Source: F-183 sp964627455 (GTDB taxonomy: Bacteria; Acidobacteriota; Terriglobia; Bryobacterales; Bryobacteraceae). From it: DNA of 64,000 bases. The DNA is taken from assembly GCA_964627455.1 (NCBI GenBank), contig CAZVKC010000007.1:62001-126000 (forward strand). The letters are read 5' to 3'. Numbering within the stretch: the first letter of the stretch is position 1; each line of letters starts with the position of its first letter. Under the pieces are notes generated by a model. The model did not search any database and was not told where the DNA came from. It saw nothing but the letters and a program-made list of their open reading frames with translations. A program made the translations under genes and the position numbers. This document shows, piece after piece, positions 43,670 to 53,397 of the stretch.

Positions 43670-46197
43670 TCACGACCCACCGCCTTCTCGCGACCGCCGC
43701 ACTTCTCGCGGCCGGCATCGGGGGATCCGCCTGGCTGCTCACGTCGCAACCCGCCGCCAACAAGCCGCAAACCCTCGGCCCCACGGCAGACGGCGGCTAT
43801 CTGATCCCCAACGGCTGGAAGATCAAACCAGTCGGCACGCAATTGCAGTTGGACACCTTCCCGATGGCGTCGGTCATCACGCGTGACGGCAAGTACATGG
43901 TGGTGTTGAACGGTGGATACAAGCCGCCATCACTCAGCGTCGTCGACACATCCACAATGAAAGAGACCTCGCGCACGCCGGTATCCGACGGCTGGCTCGG
44001 ACTCGCCATGACGCGCGACGAAAAGTTCCTCTACGTCGGAGGCGGCGCACGTGCGTCCGTCTTCGAATTCGCGTTCGACGCCGCGACCGGCAAAGTCACC
44101 CCCGCGCGGACCTTCGAAGCCGTCGCGCAGGCGGATCGCAAACCGGAAGACTTCATCGGAGACGTCCAGATCTCGCCCGACGGCAGGCTCATCTACGCCG
44201 CGGACCTCTATCGCGATCGCGTGATTGTCATCAATCCGCAATCGGGCCGCGTGATCGAGCAGTTCCCCACCGGGCGCCGCCCGTATCGCATTCTCTTTCA
44301 TCCCGACGGCAAGTCGTACTTCGTCACCAGTTGGGCCGACGGCACGCTCTATCATCACCGCGCGACGGACGGCGAACGCCTGGGTTTCCTGCGCCTGGGT
44401 CCGCACACGACCGACATGCTGCTGTCGGCCAAGGCCGTCAAAGCAGAAGAAGGCGAAGAGGGCGAAAAGAAGCCCGACTGGAAACAGCGCATCTTCATCA
44501 CGGCTGGCAACACCAATCACGTCTACGTCGTCGGACTTTCCGAAGCCAAGGACATGCGGCTCATCGAGACCATCAACCTCGCCATGACGCCGCGGCAGCC
44601 TGCCGGCATGACACCCAGCGCGCTCGCGCTCAGTCCGGACGAAGAGACGCTACACGTCGTCTGCTCGGACGCCAACGCCGTCGCCGTCGTCGAGGTCGAG
44701 GAAGCGAAGTCGCAGGTGAAGGGCTTTGTTCCCACCGGCTGGTATCCAACCGCCGCCCGCGTTCTCAAGGACAACCGTCTTCTTGTTTTTAACGGCCGCG
44801 GACTCCGCAGCTTCCCCAACCCCGGTGGACCCAAGCCGGTCACCGGCGATTCTCCCGTGCACCAGGGCGTGAAGTCCGACGAATACGTCGGCCGCATCCA
44901 GATCGGGTCGATCTCCATCATCGATCCCCTCGACAAGGAAAAGCTCGCCGAGTACACCAAACTCACCTACGCGAACTCGCCCTATCGCGACGAGTTACTC
45001 GACGGCGTGAAAGACATCCCCGCCGGCAACCCGATTCCGGCCCGCCCCGGCGTCAAGGGTCCGATCCAGCACGTCGTCTACATCCTCAAAGAGAATCGGA
45101 CCTACGACCAGGTGCTCGGCGACATCGGCATCGGCAATTCCGATCCGTCGCTCTGCCTGTTCGGCGAGAAGTACTCGCCCAACCATCACAAACTCGCCCG
45201 TGAGTTCGTGCTGCTCGACAACTTCTATGTGAATGCGGACGTGAGCGCCGATGGTCACAACTGGTCGACCGCCGCCATCGCGCCCGATTACGTCCAGCGC
45301 ATGTGGCCCAACTCCTATGGCGGACGCCGCAAGAAGTACGACTACGAAGGCGGCGAACCCGCTGCCCTGCCCCCCGCCGGATACCTCTGGACCAACGCCG
45401 CCAGCGCCGGCATTTCCATGCGCAACTACGGGTTCTGGGTCGAGACGCGCAAGGAACGCGCGGCGGATGGAACCTGGGTGGCGCGCGTGAAGGATCCGAC
45501 ACTCGCCAAAGTCACCAACATGAAGTACCCGGGCTTTAACCTCGACATCCAGGACATCGAACGCGCCCGCATCTTCCTCGAAGAACTCGCGGAGTTCGAA
45601 CGTGCCGGTTCGATGCCGTCGCTGACTCTGCTGCGAATCGGCAACGACCATACGTCCGGAACCTCGCCCGGCAAGTACGCGCCGCTCGCGGCGGTCGCCG
45701 ACAACGACGCCGCGCTCGGCATGATCATCGAGGGCCTGTCGAAGTCGAAGTTCTGGGGCAAAATGGCGGTGTTCGTAGTCGAAGACGACGCCCAGAACGG
45801 CGCGGATCACGTCGATTCGCACCGGTCCCCGGCGTTTGTGCTGTCGCCTTACACCCGGCGCGGTGTGGTCGATTCGACCTTCTACAACCAGACCTCGATC
45901 CTGCGCACCATGGAACTGATCCTCGGCCTCAAACCGATGACGCAGTTCGACGCTGCCGCCCGTCCGATGTGGCCAGCCTTCGCCTCGACAGCCGATGCCA
46001 AACCCTACGTGCCGGAAAAGCCGCGCATCGACCTCAATGAGCGGAATCCGCAGAAGACGGCGACGTCCGCCCGCAGCATGCGCATGGATTTCTCCCGCGA
46101 GGATGCGATCGACGACGACGAACTGAACGAGATCCTGTGGGTGGCGATCCGCGGAGGCCAGTCGCCGGCGCCCGTCCGGAGCTACTTCGCCAAATGA
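43666..46197 (+). CDS. YncE-like beta-propeller fused to phosphoesterase (bifunctional YncE/alkaline phosphatase family)
   Basis: 843 residues. Signal anchor (LLATAALLAAGIGGSAWLL). Residues ~40-440 form a seven-bladed propeller with repeated blades such as SVITRDGKYMVVLNGGYKPPSLSVVD and ALALSPDEETLHVVCSDANAVAVVEV. The rest is a phospholipase C/acid-phosphatase-like domain beginning HVVYILKENRTYDQVLGD, with the metal ligands in NADVSADGHNWS and EDDAQNGADHVDSHRSP. It is translationally coupled to nadE by ATGA. Substrate unknown; likely periplasmic phosphate release. Confidence 0.9.
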   Translation: MITTHRLLATAALLAAGIGGSAWLLTSQPAANKPQTLGPTADGGYLIPNGWKIKPVGTQLQLDTFPMASVITRDGKYMVVLNGGYKPPSLSVVDTSTMKETSRTPVSDGWLGLAMTRDEKFLYVGGGARASVFEFAFDAATGKVTPARTFEAVAQADRKPEDFIGDVQISPDGRLIYAADLYRDRVIVINPQSGRVIEQFPTGRRPYRILFHPDGKSYFVTSWADGTLYHHRATDGERLGFLRLGPHTTDMLLSAKAVKAEEGEEGEKKPDWKQRIFITAGNTNHVYVVGLSEAKDMRLIETINLAMTPRQPAGMTPSALALSPDEETLHVVCSDANAVAVVEVEEAKSQVKGFVPTGWYPTAARVLKDNRLLVFNGRGLRSFPNPGGPKPVTGDSPVHQGVKSDEYVGRIQIGSISIIDPLDKEKLAEYTKLTYANSPYRDELLDGVKDIPAGNPIPARPGVKGPIQHVVYILKENRTYDQVLGDIGIGNSDPSLCLFGEKYSPNHHKLAREFVLLDNFYVNADVSADGHNWSTAAIAPDYVQRMWPNSYGGRRKKYDYEGGEPAALPPAGYLWTNAASAGISMRNYGFWVETRKERAADGTWVARVKDPTLAKVTNMKYPGFNLDIQDIERARIFLEELAEFERAGSMPSLTLLRIGNDHTSGTSPGKYAPLAAVADNDAALGMIIEGLSKSKFWGKMAVFVVEDDAQNGADHVDSHRSPAFVLSPYTRRGVVDSTFYNQTSILRTMELILGLKPMTQFDAAARPMWPAFASTADAKPYVPEKPRIDLNERNPQKTATSARSMRMDFSREDAIDDDELNEILWVAIRGGQSPAPVRSYFAK

Positions 46198-46214
46198 AAG
46201 TCAGGTGATTTCCA

Positions 46215-46260
46215 CATGGTGTAGTACGTACTCCATGCGCACCTAAGAGTATTACTTAGG
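46215..46260. promoter_or_regulatory. Two adjacent palindromes upstream of the zinc-ribbon membrane protein gene
   Basis: A perfect AGTACGTACT palindrome (46223-46232), framed by CATGG (46215-46219) and CCATG (46233-46237), is followed 9 bp later by CCTAAG-N7-CTTAGG (46242-46260). The sequence is more AT-rich than its surroundings. Two dimeric-regulator sites in tandem are the simplest reading. The downstream start is about 70 bp away. Confidence 0.4.
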
Positions 46261-46329
46261 AATTCACTAGAGGAAATCAGGGATTCGCTCGGTAGTAATC
46301 TTGTCCCAGGAGACTCATTATGTAAGGGA

Positions 46330-48198
46330 ATGGTAGTGGAGTCAGCACGTTGCCTCCGTTGCGGTAAAGAGTTCTACCCCCGGATCGGGGAGGAATTCTG
46401 CTCGCCTGTGCACGCGCGCGAATATTTCGGCGTTGTGAGCACAGACGCTCCATCCCTGGCAAATCTCGCAAACTCCGTCTCTAAACCATTCCATCCAAAG
46501 GATCGAGCGGAACTGACCGGGCGGCATCGAGTGATGTCGCTGCTGAAACTGGCCCCGGTTCCGGAACCATCCGTCCCGGAAATTCAGCCGCCACCGTTCG
46601 TGGACGCCGTGCTCCGGTTCGATCTCTCGACGTGTGTTCGTACTCCTGATTCGGCGAAACCATCTGCCGGTTCGCGTGAAGGCGAATCTTATGTGGCGGT
46701 TGCCGTCGAATCCGAGGTCCAGGGCCTCTCGATCTCGGCAGTGGCTTCGTGTACAACCGAGCCATCCCTGACGATGGCGACGGATCCCGTCCCGTTCGGG
46801 CAACCCAAGCCTGCACAGTTCTCTGCTGCGAGCCGGGCACAAGCTGCCCTCGAACCGATCGCCGACCTGACAACGCAATGCTTCGCGAATCTGCAGCTTT
46901 CGGCGGATGGCGCGGGAGAGATTCCAGCGGCGACGGCGTTGGTCCCGATCCAGGGAGTAGAAAGCATCTCGTGGAGCCTCCCGTCGGGCGTTGCTTCTCC
47001 GAAAGCGGATTCTGTCGCGGTGTGTGTGGCGACGGTGAAGCCGTTGAATCCCCGCTGGAGCGGCGACCTGCGCAAGTTCGACTGGGCGCAACTCATCGCG
47101 CGCCTGGCCGATTTCGAGTCGTCAACTGCGGGAGCGAATCCGGCGATTTCCGAGAAGGCCAAGGCAGCTCAAGCGTTTACATCCTCGGTCACCGCGAAGC
47201 ACAAGACGCCTCGCCCGGCTCAGGCGCCGCTCCTGCACCGGATCCCGGTTCTCGGCCCGGCGCTGGCATTTTGGGACGCCCAATCCTGGCTGGTGCGGGC
47301 TCTGGTCTTCGCCATCCCGGTTCTGGCCCTGATCGCCTTGAAGCCTTCGTTTGATGGTTCACTCTCGGAACCGGTGGTGCTGGCCAAGACCATGCCGCCG
47401 CCCGCGAGCACTGTCCTGCGCCGGATGCCGTCACGCGAACAGGCTGCCGAACGCGGAGCCAAACCGTTTAATAAGCCCGTCTCCTCGGCTCAGGGCGCCG
47501 CCGCGCCCCCGCCGCAGGCCGAGGCCAGCCAGGATAGCGCGCCGCCGATCGTCAAGCCGGATCTTCCAATCGCAACGGTCGAACCCCGCCTGACCAACAT
47601 GGACCGGATGTTGCTGGCGCGCGCCGCCGTCGAACTCGTGGATGACTTTTCGTTTGGACTCGACAGTTGGGATTCCAACAGCGCCAATAGCCTGACCTGG
47701 AGCTACGACCAGACCGGATTTATCCGGCCTCGTGGCTTGGCCCTGTTCCGGCCGTCGATGAGCCTCACGAACTATACTGTTGAGTTCCTCGCCAAGATCG
47801 ACGCCTCCGCTGTGGGCTGGGCGATCCGTGCGATGGATCACAATAACTACCATGCGGTGAAGATCGTTCAACGTGGCGGCGGCCCCCTCCCCCGCTACAC
47901 GATCGTGCGCTACACGGTGGTCGACGGACGCGAAGGACCGCGAATTGAGCATCCTTTACCGCTGAATCTCTATAAAGACACTCTCTTCCGCATCCGAATG
48001 GATATTAGAGGGTCCAACTACTCGCTCCTCGTGCAGGACTCGGTGGTGGACTCCTGGTCGGATAACCGGTTTGAGTTTGGCGGCATGGGATTCTTCTCTG
48101 GCCGTGGCGAAGAAAGCCGGATCCGATGGGTGCAGGTGACGTATCAAAACGACCTGCTTGGCAAGATCTGCGCCTGGCTCGCTCCTAAAACCAGCTAG
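46330..48198 (+). CDS. Membrane protein with N-terminal zinc-ribbon-like motif and C-terminal LamG/DUF1080-like domain
   Basis: 622 residues from ATG 46330; GTG 46336 is better spaced from the AAGGGA site and would remove two residues. The N-terminus has CLRCGKEFYPRIGEEFCSPVHA (C-x2-C-x10-C-x3-H), a zinc-ribbon-like knuckle. A long low-complexity region leads to one transmembrane helix at ~320-337 (LVRALVFAIPVLALIAL), a Pro/Ala/Gln linker, and a beta-sandwich of ~190 residues (VDDFSFGLDSWDSN, YTVEFLAKIDASAVGWAIRAMDHNNYHAVKI) resembling laminin-G/DUF1080 folds. So it may link a cytoplasmic partner to an outside ligand. No known function. Confidence 0.75.
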   Translation: MVVESARCLRCGKEFYPRIGEEFCSPVHAREYFGVVSTDAPSLANLANSVSKPFHPKDRAELTGRHRVMSLLKLAPVPEPSVPEIQPPPFVDAVLRFDLSTCVRTPDSAKPSAGSREGESYVAVAVESEVQGLSISAVASCTTEPSLTMATDPVPFGQPKPAQFSAASRAQAALEPIADLTTQCFANLQLSADGAGEIPAATALVPIQGVESISWSLPSGVASPKADSVAVCVATVKPLNPRWSGDLRKFDWAQLIARLADFESSTAGANPAISEKAKAAQAFTSSVTAKHKTPRPAQAPLLHRIPVLGPALAFWDAQSWLVRALVFAIPVLALIALKPSFDGSLSEPVVLAKTMPPPASTVLRRMPSREQAAERGAKPFNKPVSSAQGAAAPPPQAEASQDSAPPIVKPDLPIATVEPRLTNMDRMLLARAAVELVDDFSFGLDSWDSNSANSLTWSYDQTGFIRPRGLALFRPSMSLTNYTVEFLAKIDASAVGWAIRAMDHNNYHAVKIVQRGGGPLPRYTIVRYTVVDGREGPRIEHPLPLNLYKDTLFRIRMDIRGSNYSLLVQDSVVDSWSDNRFEFGGMGFFSGRGEESRIRWVQVTYQNDLLGKICAWLAPKTS

Positions 48199-48264
48199 CC
48201 TCCGCGCCGGTCCGGCAAATCAAGTACTCCAGTGTGTACTGGAAGGCTAGAGGTTTAAAGGAAC

Positions 48265-49857
48265 ATGAGTAAGGGAGCGGCAGAAAAGAAAGACGGCGCG
48301 ATTTCCAGTTACCTCGCGCGTGCGGTAGCCTTGCACCTGGAAGGCAAACGCCCCGAGGCGCTGCAGGAATTGCAGAATGCCGTGCAGGCCGGAGAGGATT
48401 CCCCCGAGGTCCATTCCGCCAGAGGACACCTCCTCTATGAGTTGAACCGGTTCGAAGAGGCAGTGGAGTCCTATCAGCGGCTCCTGGAACTCGTCCCGAA
48501 CCACCCGACCGCCAATTTCAACCTGGCGATCTGTCTGGAAAAACTGAGCCGCTGGCCCGACGCCATCGGATTCTTCCAGCGGGCTCTTGTCAACGATCCG
48601 GACCGCATCGACACCCGTCTCGGCCTCGGCGTGTGCCTTCTGCACACCGAGAAAGCCGATCAGGCGCTCGAACAGTTCGACCGGGTCCTGTCGCGCGACG
48701 AGAAGAACGACACGGCGCTGTTCGGGAAGGCCGTTTCACTCCAGCTTCTGGCGAAGTACGACGACGCGGCTGCGATCTATCGCAAGATCCTCGTCAAGAA
48801 TCCGAAGTCGGAAGAGTGCCTGACCAACATGGTCACCATCAGCATGGCGCGCAAGGACGAGGCTGCCACCCGCGAGTTCTCGGAAAAGCTTCTCACGCTC
48901 CGTCCGTCCTCGCTCACGGCCCTTGAAGGTCTTGCCAGTTGCGCCTTCGCGACCAATGATCACGAGGCCGCGGTCACCTTCTGCAGCAAACTGGTCGAGG
49001 CCTCGCCCGATCACTTCGAGCGCTGGTTCAACCTCGGCGTCGCCCACCAGAAGACGGGCCGTTACGACAAGGCCGCCGAAGCCTATCGCCACGCCCTCGA
49101 AATCCGTCCGGACGCCAAACAGGCGCATGTCAACATCGGCATTGTCTACCAGGAATCCGGCGATCTCGTCCAGGCGAAACAGGCCTACGAAAAGGCCCTG
49201 CAACTGTCGCCCGACCTCGCGGACGTTCAGTATAACCTGGCCTCCGTTTACGAGCAGGCCGGCGCGGTTGACGACGCCGAACGGACCTACGCGAAGCTTC
49301 TGTCGCGTAATCCGGATCTGGAAGACGCCTGGTTCCGGCTGGGCCACCTGCGGATCCAGCGCAACGATTACCGGACTGCCGCCGAAGCCTTCGAGCAGTG
49401 CATCCGCCGGCGTCCCGACTGGATTGAAGCGCACATGAACCTCGCGCTGTGCAGTTGGAACAGCGGCAACCAGGAAGCAGCCGCGAAGTCGTTCGAAGCC
49501 GTCCTGGCCAAGGATCCCAACGCGCTCGACGCCCTGCGGGGCCTGGCGGCAATGGCCATCGAGAAGGAAGACTTCGAGCAGGCCCTGGAAATGCAGGCTC
49601 GCATGATCGAAGCCGGTGAGCGCACGCCGGAATTGTTCTACAACACCGGCCTGCTGCTCCAGAAGTCCGGCCAGATCGACGACGCGATCCGGCTCTATCG
49701 CGAGGCGCTGAACGAGCGTCCGCAGTTCGCCGAGGCGATGCTCAACCTGGGTCATGCGCTGAAGACGCAGGGCATGCAGGACGAAGCCCGCAAGCTGTGG
49801 AAGCAGGCTCTCGACCTCAAGCCGGAACTCGCGGCCGGCTACTTCGAGCGTTCGTAG
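48265..49857 (+). CDS. Cytoplasmic TPR-repeat protein
   Basis: 530 residues with no signal peptide. About fourteen tandem TPR units fill the whole chain (for example AVESYQRLLELVPNHPTANFNLAICLEKL, AAEAYRHALEIRPDAKQAHVNIGIVYQESG, AIRLYREALNERPQFAEAMLNLGHALKTQG). An AAAGGA Shine-Dalgarno site lies 5 nt before ATG. It follows the zinc-ribbon membrane protein gene by 66 bp on the same strand and is closed by a strong terminator, so the pair may form one unit in which the TPR is the cytoplasmic scaffold. Confidence 0.9.
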   Translation: MSKGAAEKKDGAISSYLARAVALHLEGKRPEALQELQNAVQAGEDSPEVHSARGHLLYELNRFEEAVESYQRLLELVPNHPTANFNLAICLEKLSRWPDAIGFFQRALVNDPDRIDTRLGLGVCLLHTEKADQALEQFDRVLSRDEKNDTALFGKAVSLQLLAKYDDAAAIYRKILVKNPKSEECLTNMVTISMARKDEAATREFSEKLLTLRPSSLTALEGLASCAFATNDHEAAVTFCSKLVEASPDHFERWFNLGVAHQKTGRYDKAAEAYRHALEIRPDAKQAHVNIGIVYQESGDLVQAKQAYEKALQLSPDLADVQYNLASVYEQAGAVDDAERTYAKLLSRNPDLEDAWFRLGHLRIQRNDYRTAAEAFEQCIRRRPDWIEAHMNLALCSWNSGNQEAAAKSFEAVLAKDPNALDALRGLAAMAIEKEDFEQALEMQARMIEAGERTPELFYNTGLLLQKSGQIDDAIRLYREALNERPQFAEAMLNLGHALKTQGMQDEARKLWKQALDLKPELAAGYFERS

Positions 49858-49872
49858 TCTCGGTCAAAAACT

Positions 49873-49916
49873 AAAAGGCCGGATCCCCGCCACCTGCGCG
49901 GCAGATCCGGCCTTTT
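49873..49916. terminator. Bidirectional rho-independent terminator
   Basis: A perfect 13-bp inverted repeat (AAAAGGCCGGATC at 49873-49885 and its complement at 49904-49916) with an 18-nt loop and A/T runs on both sides. It lies between the convergent TPR and pepA genes, 15 bp after the first stop and 17 bp before the other. Confidence 0.9.
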
Positions 49917-49933
49917 GCATGTTCAGACGGAAT

Positions 49934-51418
49934 CTACCAGTCGAGCGCCAGATTCACGAAGGTCCGCACGCCGAACCCCGTCGCGCCCTTGGCCAGGAAC
50001 GGCTTCGCGTCGTCGAGGTACGCCGTCGAAGCAATATCCAGGTGGACCCAAGGCGTGTCCTCGACCCAATCTTTCAGGAAGACGGCCGCGGTGCACGCGC
50101 CGCCCGCACGTCCGCCGATGTTGGCGATATCCGCGTAGGCGCTCTTCAACTGCTCGCGATAATCCTCATCGGCCGGCATCCACCACAACTTCTCGCCGCC
50201 TTTCTTCGACGCCGCGAGGACCTGCCCCATGAAGCCGTCGTTGTTGGTGAACGCGCCCGCGTGAACCCCGCCCAGCGCCACACCGATCGCGCCCGTCAAG
50301 GTCGCCGCGTCAATCAGATGCGTACAACCCTGCCGCTTCGCGTAGGTGATGGCGTCCACCAGGATCAGCCGGCCTTCCGCGTCGGTATTCAGCACTTCGA
50401 TCGTTTTACCCGCCAGCGAAGTCACGATATCGCCGGGACGCTGCGCCTTGCTGCCCGGCATGTTCTCGACCGTCGGGATGAACGCCGTCACGGGGATCCG
50501 CGGCTTCAACTGCGCAATGGCCCGCATCGCGCCCAGCATCGCGCCCGCTCCGGCCATGTCGTTCTTCATCTTCTCCATGCCGTCGGACGGCTTGATCGAA
50601 ATGCCGCCGGTGTCGAACGTGACACCTTTGCCGATGAGCGCCAGATGATCCTTCACGGATTCGGGTTCGACAGCCGGACGGTACCGGATCACCATCAGGA
50701 ACGGCGGTTCCGCACTGCCGATCGCAACGCCGAGCAGCGAACCCATGCCAAGCTGCCGCATCCGGTCCTGATCGAGGACCTCGACTTCGAGCCCGAGTTC
50801 CACCGCCATTTCGCGGCCCCGGCGAACCAGTTCACGCGGCGGCAGGATATTGCCCGGCTCGTTGATAATGTCCCGCGCGAAGTTCTGGCTTTCGCCGATC
50901 ACCCTGCCGCGTTCGACATCGGCCCGGAACGAATCACCGTCGCGCTCGGCCAGCACCGTCAGGCCCTGCAACTTGTTCTCGCGTCGGTTGGCGCTCTTGT
51001 GAAGATCCTGTTCCCAGAGACCGGCTTGAAGACCTTCGGCGATGGCGGACGCGAGCGTCATTTGCGTTTCCGCATCGATTGCGATGGTCAGGCTCGCGGC
51101 ATGGGTCTTGAAGTGGCGGACGGCGCAGGCCGCGGCTTTGCGCGCCTCTACACCCGAGAAGGAAGCCGGCTTCCCCACCCCGATCAGCGCGATCTTCTTG
51201 GCCTTGAAACCGTGCGGCCGGTGCAGAACGGCAATATCGAAGAGCTTGCCCGCGAATTCGCCGGAAGCATACACTTCTTCCACCCATCCGCCGGTAGGTC
51301 CGTTGACGCCGGCGGCCAGCCCGGCAAGATTCTCTGATCCCTGGCGCTCGAATGCAAAAATCGCCAGTACATCGCAGTCCGCCTGTTGAATGGCGGCAAT
51401 TTGGGTCTTGATTTCCAT
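49934..51418 (-). CDS. pepA: Leucyl aminopeptidase (M17)
   Basis: 494 residues from ATG 51418, which has a GAG(G) site just ahead; the longer frame starting at 51454 lacks support. The M17 catalytic domain shows VGKGVTFDTGGISIKPSDGMEKMKNDMAG with the metal lysine/aspartate and the NTDAEGRLIL signature. The C-terminal WMPADEDYREQLKS segment and N-terminal domain are normal. Cytoplasmic dizinc peptidase. It follows smpB by 38 bp on the same strand. Confidence 0.95.
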   Translation of the reverse strand: MEIKTQIAAIQQADCDVLAIFAFERQGSENLAGLAAGVNGPTGGWVEEVYASGEFAGKLFDIAVLHRPHGFKAKKIALIGVGKPASFSGVEARKAAACAVRHFKTHAASLTIAIDAETQMTLASAIAEGLQAGLWEQDLHKSANRRENKLQGLTVLAERDGDSFRADVERGRVIGESQNFARDIINEPGNILPPRELVRRGREMAVELGLEVEVLDQDRMRQLGMGSLLGVAIGSAEPPFLMVIRYRPAVEPESVKDHLALIGKGVTFDTGGISIKPSDGMEKMKNDMAGAGAMLGAMRAIAQLKPRIPVTAFIPTVENMPGSKAQRPGDIVTSLAGKTIEVLNTDAEGRLILVDAITYAKRQGCTHLIDAATLTGAIGVALGGVHAGAFTNNDGFMGQVLAASKKGGEKLWWMPADEDYREQLKSAYADIANIGGRAGGACTAAVFLKDWVEDTPWVHLDIASTAYLDDAKPFLAKGATGFGVRTFVNLALDW

Positions 51419-51456
51419 CCTCGATCTTTCTCCGATGACGATGTCGCTGTACAACG

Positions 51457-51933
51457 CTACTCGCGGCCCCGGCGGCCGATCGCCGCTTTCGCCTCGTTAT
51501 CCGCTTCGCGCGCGCGCTCGGATTCCCGCTTGTCGTGGAACTTCTTGCCTTTGGCGAGCGCGACCTCGCACTTGATTTTCCCATTCTTCAGGTAGATTTT
51601 GGTGGGAACGAGCGAGAGTCCCTTCTCACGCGTCTGGCCGAGAAGCTTGTCGATCTCTTTGCGATGCAGCAGCAGCTTGCGCTTGCGGACCGGCACATGA
51701 TTCTCGCGATTGCCGTGCGAATACTCGCTGATGTGCGCGTTGACCAGCCAGGCTTCGTTGCCGCTGATATCGCCGTAGGCGTCCTTCAACTGGATTTTGC
51801 CCGTCTTCGCCGCTTTCACTTCGGTGCCGGTCAACACGATTCCCGCCTCGAACCGGTCGAGCAGGAAATAGTTGTGCCCGGCCTGGCGGTTATCGCTCAG
51901 GATCTTGATCGCCACTGTGTCCGCGGAAGCCAT
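51457..51933 (-). CDS. smpB: SsrA-binding protein
   Basis: 158 residues. It binds tmRNA for rescue of stalled ribosomes. The N-terminus AGHNYFLLDRFEAGIVLTGTEVKAAKTGKIQLKDAY and the C-terminal tail GKKFHDKRESERAREADNEAKAAIGR are family signatures, including the tail that enters the ribosomal mRNA channel. A short palindrome (51942-51951) lies just upstream of its ATG. It shares the operon with pepA. Confidence 0.97.
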   Translation of the reverse strand: MASADTVAIKILSDNRQAGHNYFLLDRFEAGIVLTGTEVKAAKTGKIQLKDAYGDISGNEAWLVNAHISEYSHGNRENHVPVRKRKLLLHRKEIDKLLGQTREKGLSLVPTKIYLKNGKIKCEVALAKGKKFHDKRESERAREADNEAKAAIGRRGRE

Positions 51934-51998
51934 GCGCTATTTACCATGGTATTCCAGCGCTCCAAATCCACACGCCGGACTATGGCAGGATAGTCTAC

Positions 51999-53306
51999 GT
52001 GGTCGGACTCTTCATCACCATTTCGCTTCTTGCGCAGGATCCTTCTTACGGCGTCCCGCCGGCCGATGCCCCGGAACTCGCCGCCCGCGGCCCCCACGGC
52101 GTGGGGGTTCGCACGGTCGATCTCGTAAACCCGGGCCAGCCGGACATCCTCAAGTTCGACAAGACCACCGGCAAGGCTCCGCTCTACGACCGTCACCTGC
52201 AGGTCGAGATCTGGTATCCCGCGACCATTCCCGCCGGCGCCAGCGACGCGATCACCTACGAGATGGCGATGCCGCGCAGCGGAGGCAAGTCCCGCTTCCG
52301 GATCCCCGGCAAAGCGCTGCGCGACGCGGCGCCCACGGGCGCAGGCTGGCCGCTCGTGATCGTCTCCCACGGCTATCCCGGATCCCGCTACTTCATGAGC
52401 TACCTGTCCGAGAACCTCGCCTCCAAGGGATACGTCGTCGCGGCGATCGACCACACCGATTCGGTCTTCGGCGCAGAGGCCGCCTTCCCCAGCACGCTGT
52501 ACAACCGGACCAATGACCAGAACTTTGTCCTCGATGCTGTCGGCAAACTGCCGTTCCTGCAGGGCGTCGTCGATCCCACTCGCGCCGCCGTCATCGGTTA
52601 CTCAATGGGCGGATACGGAGCACTCGCCAGCGCCGGCGCGGGCTACAATCCGGCGTCGCCGATCGTCACCGCGCTCGTCCCCGGCGGGTACATGAAGAGC
52701 CTGACGGCCGGCAGCGAAACCTTCCAGTCGACTCGCCGCAAGGAGATTCGCGCGGTCGTCGCGATCGCGCCCTGGGGAGGCCAGCCGCCGATGAACAGCT
52801 GGAACGAAGCGGGTCTCGCGGAGATCCGTATCCCCTCGCTGTTCATTACCGGCGATCAGGACGACGTTTCCGACTACGCCCGGGGCGTCAAACCGGCCTT
52901 CGAGAAGGCCGTCAACTCCAGACGCTGCATGCTCGTCTTCCAGAACGCGCGCCACAATGTCGGAGGGAATCCGGCGCCCGACGCCGCCCTCGGCTCCTTC
53001 GTCACCCGTGAGTTCTTCGACGAACCAGTCTGGCGCAAGGAGCGGCTGAACGCCATCAACCAGCACTTCGTGACCGCCTTCCTGGACCTCTACGTCAAGG
53101 GCGACGAGAGCCGCCGTCCATACCTGGAGTTGTCGTCGGAGAAGTCCAACGACGGCAAATGGGTGGTTCCCCAGGGGCAGTCCACGGGCGGCAAGTTCAG
53201 CGAAGGTTCCGGGTACTGGAAGGGGTTCCAGCGCCGCTGGGCCCTGGGACTCGAAATGCATTGCGCCGCCCCGTCCGTCCCGGCAGCCGGCGGCGGGACC
53301 CGCTAG
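51999..53306 (+). CDS. Exported alpha/beta hydrolase (dienelactone/PAF-acetylhydrolase-like)
   Basis: 435 residues from GTG 51999. A short signal (VGLFITISLLAQDP) is followed by an alpha/beta-hydrolase core: LQVEIWYPATIP, VIVSHGYPGSRYF (oxyanion loop), the nucleophile serine in GYSMGGYG near residue 207, LFITGDQDD with the acid, and QNARHNVGG with the histidine. The order Ser-Asp-His is complete. It follows smpB divergently; the substrate is not known, probably an ester. Confidence 0.88.
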   Translation: MVGLFITISLLAQDPSYGVPPADAPELAARGPHGVGVRTVDLVNPGQPDILKFDKTTGKAPLYDRHLQVEIWYPATIPAGASDAITYEMAMPRSGGKSRFRIPGKALRDAAPTGAGWPLVIVSHGYPGSRYFMSYLSENLASKGYVVAAIDHTDSVFGAEAAFPSTLYNRTNDQNFVLDAVGKLPFLQGVVDPTRAAVIGYSMGGYGALASAGAGYNPASPIVTALVPGGYMKSLTAGSETFQSTRRKEIRAVVAIAPWGGQPPMNSWNEAGLAEIRIPSLFITGDQDDVSDYARGVKPAFEKAVNSRRCMLVFQNARHNVGGNPAPDAALGSFVTREFFDEPVWRKERLNAINQHFVTAFLDLYVKGDESRRPYLELSSEKSNDGKWVVPQGQSTGGKFSEGSGYWKGFQRRWALGLEMHCAAPSVPAAGGGTR

Positions 53307-53321
53307 CACTTTCCTTTCCAC

Positions 53322-53397
53322 AGTTTGACCTCCGTCTGCGTCTTATCTCGTAGACGGCAGTGTGCGGGATTTGCCTGCAACGGCTCTTGGTCAAACT
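53322..53397 (+). promoter_or_regulatory. Possible structured leader (three-stem junction) before the secretin gene
   Basis: A closing stem P1 of 9 perfect pairs (AGTTTGACC 53322-53330 with GGTCAAACT 53389-53397) encloses P2 (CCGTCT 53332-53337 with AGACGG 53352-53357) and P3 (GCGGG 53364-53368 with CCTGC 53374-53378, one G-U pair). P1 ends 4 nt before the ATG at 53402. No Shine-Dalgarno sequence is visible outside P1, so folding could limit initiation. This is read from complementarity only; no known riboswitch class was recognised. Confidence 0.45.
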
